A stretch of DNA of 35,797 bases from Actinomycetota bacterium. Lineage in GTDB: Bacteria > Actinomycetota > Thermoleophilia > Solirubrobacterales > 70-9. Below, one piece after another: positions 31,862 to 35,797 of the stretch; the stretch's first letter is position 1, and the number at the start of each line of letters is the position of its first letter. The position numbers were made by a program, and so were the translations under genes. Below the pieces are notes generated by a model, which had not been told where the DNA came from, did not search any database, and saw only the letters and a program-made list of their open reading frames with translations. The stretch lies in the NCBI GenBank assembly GCA_018268675.1, contig JAFDWB010000091.1, forward strand, positions 1-35,797, read 5' to 3'.

Positions 31862-32815
31862 GTGGCCCTCACCGTCGTCGGATCGATCGCCTTTGACGCC
31901 GTCAAGACCCCGTTCGGGGAGCGCGAGCGCATGCTCGGCGGTGCCGCCGTCCACTTCTCCCTCGCGGCCAGCTTCTTCACCGAGGTGCGCCCGGTCGGCC
32001 CGGTCGGCGACGACTTCGGCGACGAGCACATCGGGCTGCTGGAGTCGCGCGGCATCCTCACCGAGGACATCGAGCGGGTGGAGGGCGGCCAGAGCTTCTT
32101 CTGGCGCGGTCACTACGACTTCGACCTCAACGTCGCCCACACCGACGACACCCAGCTCGGCGTCTTCGGCGAGTTCGAGCCGAAGCTCTCCGACGCGGCC
32201 AAGGCCGCCGACACGCTCTTCCTCGCCAACATCCAGCCCGACCTGCAGCGCCAGGTGCGGGCCCAGTGCGGCGCCGGGTTCAGCGGCCTCGACTCGATGA
32301 ACCTCTGGATCGAGATCGCCAAGGACTCGCTGCTGGCCGCGGTCGGCGAGGTCGACTGCCTGGTCGTCAACGACGCCGAGATCCGCATGCTGACCGGCGA
32401 GTCGAACCTCGCCCGGGCGGCGCGCGCGGTGATGGACATGGGCCCGCGGGCGGTCGTCGCCAAGCGCGGCGAGTACGGCGCCGCCCTGTTCACCTCCGAA
32501 CCGGGCACCGACACGGGCGACGGCGGCACCTTCTTCGCCCTGCCCGGCTTCCCGCTCGAGGACGTGCGCGACCCGACCGGCGCCGGCGACAGCTTCGCGG
32601 GCGGCTTCTTCGGCTACCTGGACGGGACCGGCGGCGATCTCGACGAGGCGAATCTGCGCCGGGCGATGGGCTACGGCACCGTGCTGGCCTCCTTCAACGT
32701 CGAGGAGTTCGGCACCGAGCGCGTCGCGCGGCTGGGTCGCGAGGAGATCGACGAGCGCTTCGAGGCGCTCCGCCGGATGACCCAGTTCGAGGGCCTCCCG
32801 GCCCGGCGCGACTGA
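31862..32815 (+). CDS. PfkB-family sugar/nucleoside kinase
   Basis: A 317-residue kinase of the PfkB (ribokinase-like) family. N terminus MALTVVGSIAFDAVKTPFGE, GGAAVHFSLAAS sugar-contact region, VVNDAEIRMLTGES, and the family signature DPTGAGDSFAGGFFGY with the catalytic base D243. It phosphorylates a sugar or nucleoside that cannot be named from sequence. GTG start at 31862. An 80-base divergent region separates it from the quinone oxidoreductase-like gene. 74 bases separate it from citrate synthase. Confidence 0.9.
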   Translation: MALTVVGSIAFDAVKTPFGERERMLGGAAVHFSLAASFFTEVRPVGPVGDDFGDEHIGLLESRGILTEDIERVEGGQSFFWRGHYDFDLNVAHTDDTQLGVFGEFEPKLSDAAKAADTLFLANIQPDLQRQVRAQCGAGFSGLDSMNLWIEIAKDSLLAAVGEVDCLVVNDAEIRMLTGESNLARAARAVMDMGPRAVVAKRGEYGAALFTSEPGTDTGDGGTFFALPGFPLEDVRDPTGAGDSFAGGFFGYLDGTGGDLDEANLRRAMGYGTVLASFNVEEFGTERVARLGREEIDERFEALRRMTQFEGLPARRD

Positions 32816-32847
32816 TCAAAACCGGTAACAGGTCGGCGGCGCCGAAC

Positions 32848-32866
32848 TGGAATACTAGGTACTCCA
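32848..32866. promoter_or_regulatory. Palindromic site upstream of citrate synthase
   Basis: TGGAATAC (32848-32855) pairs with GTACTCCA (32859-32866) with one mismatch around TAG. It is the most AT-rich part of the 74-base gap and lies 24-42 bases before the citrate synthase ATG. It could be an operator or contain the -10 region. Inferred from symmetry and position only. Confidence 0.4.
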
Positions 32867-32889
32867 GACGATGCAGGAAGAGGAGGGTG

Positions 32890-34290
32890 ATGGCCACCGA
32901 GCAGCAGACCAGCGACGCCAGTGCCGACAACGGGGCCGCGGCCGGGACGGAGACCCTGACCGTCACCGACAACCGGACCGGCAAGACCTACGAGCTGCCG
33001 ATCACAGACGGGACGGTGCGCGGCCTCGATCTGCGCCAGATCAAGGTCGACGACGAAGACTTCGGGCTGATGTCCTACGACCCGGCCTTCACCAACACCG
33101 CCTCCTGCCGCTCGTCGATCACCTTCATCGACGGTGAGAAGGGCATCCTCGAACACCGCGGCTACTCGATCGCCGAACTGTGCGAGAAGTCGACCTTCCT
33201 CGAGGTCGCCTACCTGCTGATCTGGGGTGAGCTGCCGACCAAGGCGCAGCTCGAGCGCTGGGTCTTCGACATCACCCACCACACCTTCGTCCACGAGGAC
33301 CTGAAGCACCTGTTCGAGGGCTTCCGCTACGACGCCCACCCGATGGGGATGCTGCTGTCGGGCGTCGGCGCGCTCTCCACCTTCTACCCCGACGCGAAGC
33401 AGATCAAGGACGAGGAAGAGCGCTACATGGCCGCCGTCCGCCTGATCGCCAAGGTGCCGACCCTCGCCGCCTTCTCCTACCGGCACAACATGGGGCTGCC
33501 CTACGTCTACCCGGACAACGACCTCGGCTTCGCCGAGAACTTCCTCTCGATGGTCTTCCGCAAGACCGAAGCCAAACACGTGCCGAAGCCGGAGCTCGCC
33601 AAAGCGCTCGACGTCCTCTTCATCCTCCACGCCGACCACGAACAGAACTGCTCGACCAACGCGGTGCGCGGCGTCGGCTCCTCCGACGTCGACCCGTACT
33701 CGGCGGTGGCGGCCGGGGTGGCGGCGCTCTACGGGCCGCTGCACGGCGGCGCCAACGAGGCGGTGCTGCGGATGCTGCGGCGGATCGACCGGATCGAGAA
33801 CATCCCCGACTTCCTCCAGCGGGTCAAGGACCAGGAAGAGAAACTGATGGGCTTCGGCCACCGGGTCTACAAGAACTACGACCCACGGGCGCGGATCATC
33901 CAGGAGCACATGCCCGCCGTCTTCGAGGCGACCGAGTACAACCCGCTGGTCGAGATCGCGCGCGAGCTGGAGAAGCAGGCGCTCGCCGACGAGTACTTCA
34001 CCTCGCGCAAGCTCTACCCGAACGTCGACTTCTACTCGGGGATCATCTACGAGGCGCTGGGGATCCCGACCGACATGTTCACGCTGCTCTTCGCGATCCC
34101 ACGGACGGCCGGCTGGGTCGCCCAGTGGATGGAGATGCAGGAAGACCCGGACAAGAAAATCGCCCGCCCGCGGCAGATCTACACCGGTGAGCGCGAGCGC
34201 TCCTACGTCACCGTCAACGACCGGCAGGGGGCGGAGAAAATCGTCGGCCCGCCCGCCCGCCGGCCCAAACGTCCGCGCCGGGGGGCCTGA
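32890..34290 (+). CDS. gltA: Citrate synthase
   Basis: Makes citrate from oxaloacetate and acetyl-CoA at the entry of the TCA cycle. 466 residues, the length of the type II bacterial enzyme, with a low-complexity N-terminal extension of about 20 residues. Active-site residues H250 (HADHEQNCST), H285 (GPLHGGANE), H324 (GFGHRVYKNYDPRA) and D380 (NVDFYSG) match the family in order and spacing. The ATG at 32890 has GGAGG/AGGAGG just upstream; a GTG directly before it (32887) is in frame as well. A short Pro/Arg-rich tail ends the protein. The three genes that follow are separated by 75 bases. Confidence 0.96.
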   Translation: MATEQQTSDASADNGAAAGTETLTVTDNRTGKTYELPITDGTVRGLDLRQIKVDDEDFGLMSYDPAFTNTASCRSSITFIDGEKGILEHRGYSIAELCEKSTFLEVAYLLIWGELPTKAQLERWVFDITHHTFVHEDLKHLFEGFRYDAHPMGMLLSGVGALSTFYPDAKQIKDEEERYMAAVRLIAKVPTLAAFSYRHNMGLPYVYPDNDLGFAENFLSMVFRKTEAKHVPKPELAKALDVLFILHADHEQNCSTNAVRGVGSSDVDPYSAVAAGVAALYGPLHGGANEAVLRMLRRIDRIENIPDFLQRVKDQEEKLMGFGHRVYKNYDPRARIIQEHMPAVFEATEYNPLVEIARELEKQALADEYFTSRKLYPNVDFYSGIIYEALGIPTDMFTLLFAIPRTAGWVAQWMEMQEDPDKKIARPRQIYTGERERSYVTVNDRQGAEKIVGPPARRPKRPRRGA

Positions 34291-34365
34291 GCGCGCCGCG
34301 ACGGCCCCGCCCCGGTGCTCGCTTCCCGAAGGGTACGAGCGTCGGTGCGTTTGTAGGCTGGGGAC

Positions 34366-34725
34366 GTGGCCCGTCCGAGGTGGAAGTTAACCGTCCGCGC
34401 AGGCGCCAAAGTCGACCATGACGGCTTCGACGATCTCGGCGCGGCGGTCGCGACGATGCGCGAGCGAGCGCTCCAGATCCGCGCCGAGGGCCCACCGAAG
34501 ACCGCCAACTTGCTGCGCACGTTCAAACCGGCGGATCAGGTGACGGCGCGGTTGGAGCTGAGCGGGCGCGGCCTGCTGCACAAGCCGGTCGCCGGGGTCG
34601 ACGTGCGCGGCGACGGCACCTTCGTCCCCTACCGGGGCGGGCTGCGGCGGGAGGAGCTCGACCCGAGCGGCCACGACACGCCTTTCGACCTGGTACGCGA
34701 GACTTTGGAGGGAACCGATCGATGA
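34366..34725 (+). CDS. Hypothetical protein, first of a three-gene cassette
   Basis: A 119-residue protein, not recognised. It starts MARPRWKLTVRAGAKVDHDG, has an alpha-helical stretch (AAVATMRERALQIRAEG) and then a beta-rich part (VTARLELSGRGLLHKPVAGV, GTFVPYRGGLRREELD). The overall look is a small globular cytoplasmic protein. GTG start at 34366; TTTGTAGGCT shortly before it might be a -10 region with little or no leader. Its stop overlaps the next gene (ATGA), so the cassette is one unit. Confidence 0.62.
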   Translation: MARPRWKLTVRAGAKVDHDGFDDLGAAVATMRERALQIRAEGPPKTANLLRTFKPADQVTARLELSGRGLLHKPVAGVDVRGDGTFVPYRGGLRREELDPSGHDTPFDLVRETLEGTDR

Positions 34726-35084
34726 CCGACCACATGAACAGCCCCGGCGTGCCCAAGGGAAGCTACGCCGCCGGCGAGCGGGTGAAGATGCCCGCCGGCG
34801 CCGAGCCGCCCTACACCGTCTACATCAACGGGGTCGTCCAGACCGAGGGCGAGGACTTCGACATCGAGGACCGCGAACTGGTGTTCACGCGGCCGATCGT
34901 GAAGGAGGAAATGGGCACCAGCCGCTGGCTGGCGATGTACCTCGGACTGTGGGGGACCTACCGCAAGGACGAGAAGGTCGACCTTCAGTTCCAGCGCGGC
35001 GGCAAGATCGAAGTGGTGCCCGACCTGCCGGTGACGCCCTACCCGGGCACCGAGGGCAAGGGCAAGAAGAAGGGCGAGGAGTGA
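34722..35084 (+). CDS. Hypothetical protein, second of the cassette
   Basis: A 120-residue protein, not recognised. Hydrophilic N terminus, then YTVYINGVVQTEGEDFDIED, an acidic beta-like stretch, and a hydrophobic/aromatic patch ending in WLAMYLGLWGTYRK before a basic Gly/Lys tail (EGKGKKKGEE). The pattern NGVVQTEGEDFDI followed by LVFTRPI resembles tail-fibre or adhesin beta repeats only vaguely; I do not assign it. ATG overlaps the previous stop, and its own stop overlaps the next GTG. Confidence 0.58.
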   Translation: MTDHMNSPGVPKGSYAAGERVKMPAGAEPPYTVYINGVVQTEGEDFDIEDRELVFTRPIVKEEMGTSRWLAMYLGLWGTYRKDEKVDLQFQRGGKIEVVPDLPVTPYPGTEGKGKKKGEE

Positions 35085-35503
35085 ACATCGGCTTCCTCAT
35101 GCTCACCGACTACTCCGAGGCGGTGAACGGGAAGCTCTACCTGACCGGGGGCGGCTGGAACGTCCTCCGCCTGCCCGAGATGCCGCACGAGTGGTCCTTC
35201 CACATCGGCCTCGGCATCGACGTCGCCTGGCACGAGACCAACAGCCCGCACGAGCTGGTGGTGACGATCCAGGACCCCGACGGGGTCGAGCTCGGCGACG
35301 GCCTGACCGCCAACTTCGAGACCGGCCGGCCGCCCGGCATGCCCCAGGGCCAAGAGCAGCGCCTGGTGATGTCGATCGCCGCCACCGCCACCTTCACCAC
35401 CGCTGGCCCCCACGCCGCGGTGGTCGAGGTCAACGGCGAGGAGCTGGGCCGGGCCCGCTTCTACCTGATGGAGGGCGTGCCCGAGGGGGGCGAGCTGGGG
35501 TAG
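35081..35503 (+). CDS. Small beta-rich protein of unknown function, third of the cassette
   Basis: A 140-residue protein. It reads NIGFLMLTDYSEAVNGKLYL with TGGGWNVLRLPEMPHEW, then alternating hydrophobic strands (HELVVTIQDPDGVELG, AAVVEVNGEELGRARFYLME), the look of an Ig-like or beta-sandwich domain. Similar domains of unknown function occur in bacteria, but I cannot name one securely. The GTG at 35081 overlaps the previous stop (GTGA). Followed by the hairpin-rich end of the window. Confidence 0.58.
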   Translation: MNIGFLMLTDYSEAVNGKLYLTGGGWNVLRLPEMPHEWSFHIGLGIDVAWHETNSPHELVVTIQDPDGVELGDGLTANFETGRPPGMPQGQEQRLVMSIAATATFTTAGPHAAVVEVNGEELGRARFYLMEGVPEGGELG

Positions 35504-35547
35504 GTGGGTGGCCGGGGCCCTGGGGTGCTCCGGCGGGACGCGTAAGG

Positions 35548-35607
35548 GACCCGGCCTTTTCGGAGGCGACCCTGGCAGGCTGTGGCCGCCTCCGAGAAGG
35601 CCGGGTC
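35548..35607 (+). repeat. Bulged palindrome after the three-gene cassette
   Basis: Arms 35548-35568/35587-35607 pair over 21 bp with one G-T wobble. The tip is CCT-GGC-AGG (35571-35579), and TGTGG (35581-35585) lies on the right, in the same place as in the copies at 13227-13276 and 29235-29286, although the tip stem has lost some pairs. It is 45 bases after the last gene of the cassette, so it may end that transcript. Confidence 0.82.
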
Positions 35608-35633
35608 ATGGGGGGACGGCGGAAGGCCCTACG

Positions 35634-35680
35634 CTCCGCTGTTCCTTATGCCGGGATGGTGGGCATGAGGAACAGCGGAG
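35634..35680. repeat. 19-bp palindrome with short tip
   Basis: CTCCGCTGTTCCTTATGCC (35634-35652) pairs with 35662-35680 with one G-T wobble and a 9-base centre (GGGATGGTG). It lacks the tip hairpin and clear bulge of the neighbours, so it is a related or degenerate hairpin. Confidence 0.75.
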
Positions 35681-35797
35681 GGCGATGTCGCCGGGTCCGT
35701 GAGGAAGACGCCGGGAAGTGCGCGGGTGACGTGAGGGAGACGTCACGGGCTCCACGCTTCCTCCACGGTCACAGAGACGTGACCACGGTCTGACCCC

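Larger units (their letters stand above)
35504..35797. other. Non-coding end with several hairpins
   Basis: No gene is supported here. The stretch holds the hairpins 35548-35607 and 35634-35680 and two short ones, GTGACGT/ACGTCAC (35726-35732/35740-35746) and GGTCAC/GTGACC (35767-35772/35779-35784). It may carry the terminator of the three-gene cassette and the promoter of a gene beyond the window. Confidence 0.6.

Noticed and set aside
1-35797. tRNA, rRNA or riboswitch genes
   Set aside because: No cloverleaf with matching arms, no rRNA-like stretch and no riboswitch core were found by eye; short ones could be missed.

Overview
This is a high-GC bacterial chromosome segment, most likely from an actinobacterium of the Thermoleophilia/Solirubrobacterales type. 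The guess rests on very high GC, many GTG starts, a complete nuo operon with overlapping genes, a Tad-like pseudopilin and a decapeptide-repeat surface protein. It is not proven by any marker gene. I see no rRNA, tRNA, CRISPR array or complete mobile element.

Positions 1-13188 hold most of a respiratory complex I operon: nuoD (5' end outside the window), E, F, G, H, I, J, K, L, M and N. All genes are on the + strand and each junction overlaps by 1-4 bases, so translation is probably coupled. The products form the proton-pumping NADH:quinone oxidoreductase: D-G and I carry the peripheral arm and its Fe-S/FMN chain, and H and J-N the membrane arm.

Positions 13189-13709 are a gene-free, hairpin-rich stretch. 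Then come an AEC-type permease and a VOC protein (13710-14986), a secreted SGNH hydrolase (minus), a tandem-domain ThyX-like protein, a membrane protein (minus), a zinc-ribbon protein, a small unknown (minus), a TadE-like protein, a YbhN-like membrane protein (minus), a sulfotransferase, a RibD-like reductase and an acyl-CoA dehydrogenase. Further on are a decapeptide-repeat surface protein (minus), a Phd/VapC toxin-antitoxin pair, an aminoglycoside-phosphotransferase-like protein (minus), a histidine kinase/response regulator pair, a DEAD-box RNA helicase and a quinone-oxidoreductase-like enzyme (both minus), a PfkB kinase, citrate synthase and a three-gene cassette of unknown function. The window ends in another hairpin-rich non-coding stretch.

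The most unusual feature is a family of long, near-perfect palindromes. Most share one architecture: complementary arms of 9-19 bp that differ from copy to copy, a short GC hairpin at the tip, and a one-sided 5-6 base bulge (TGAGT/AGAGT/TTGAGT or TGTGG) next to it. Copies lie between or after genes (after nuoN, between the response regulator and helicase genes, and in the last 300 bases). Others are translated in frame inside nuoG (two inverted copies, plus a related palindrome) and in the nuoJ tail (two inverted copies). A related palindrome appears inside the RibD-like gene. This looks like a mobile or structure-selected repeat family that inserts in terminators and in tolerant protein linkers. 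A second repeated signal, GTGATCYGACACWTTC-like, occurs in three divergent intergenic regions, once next to two 21-base tandem repeats.
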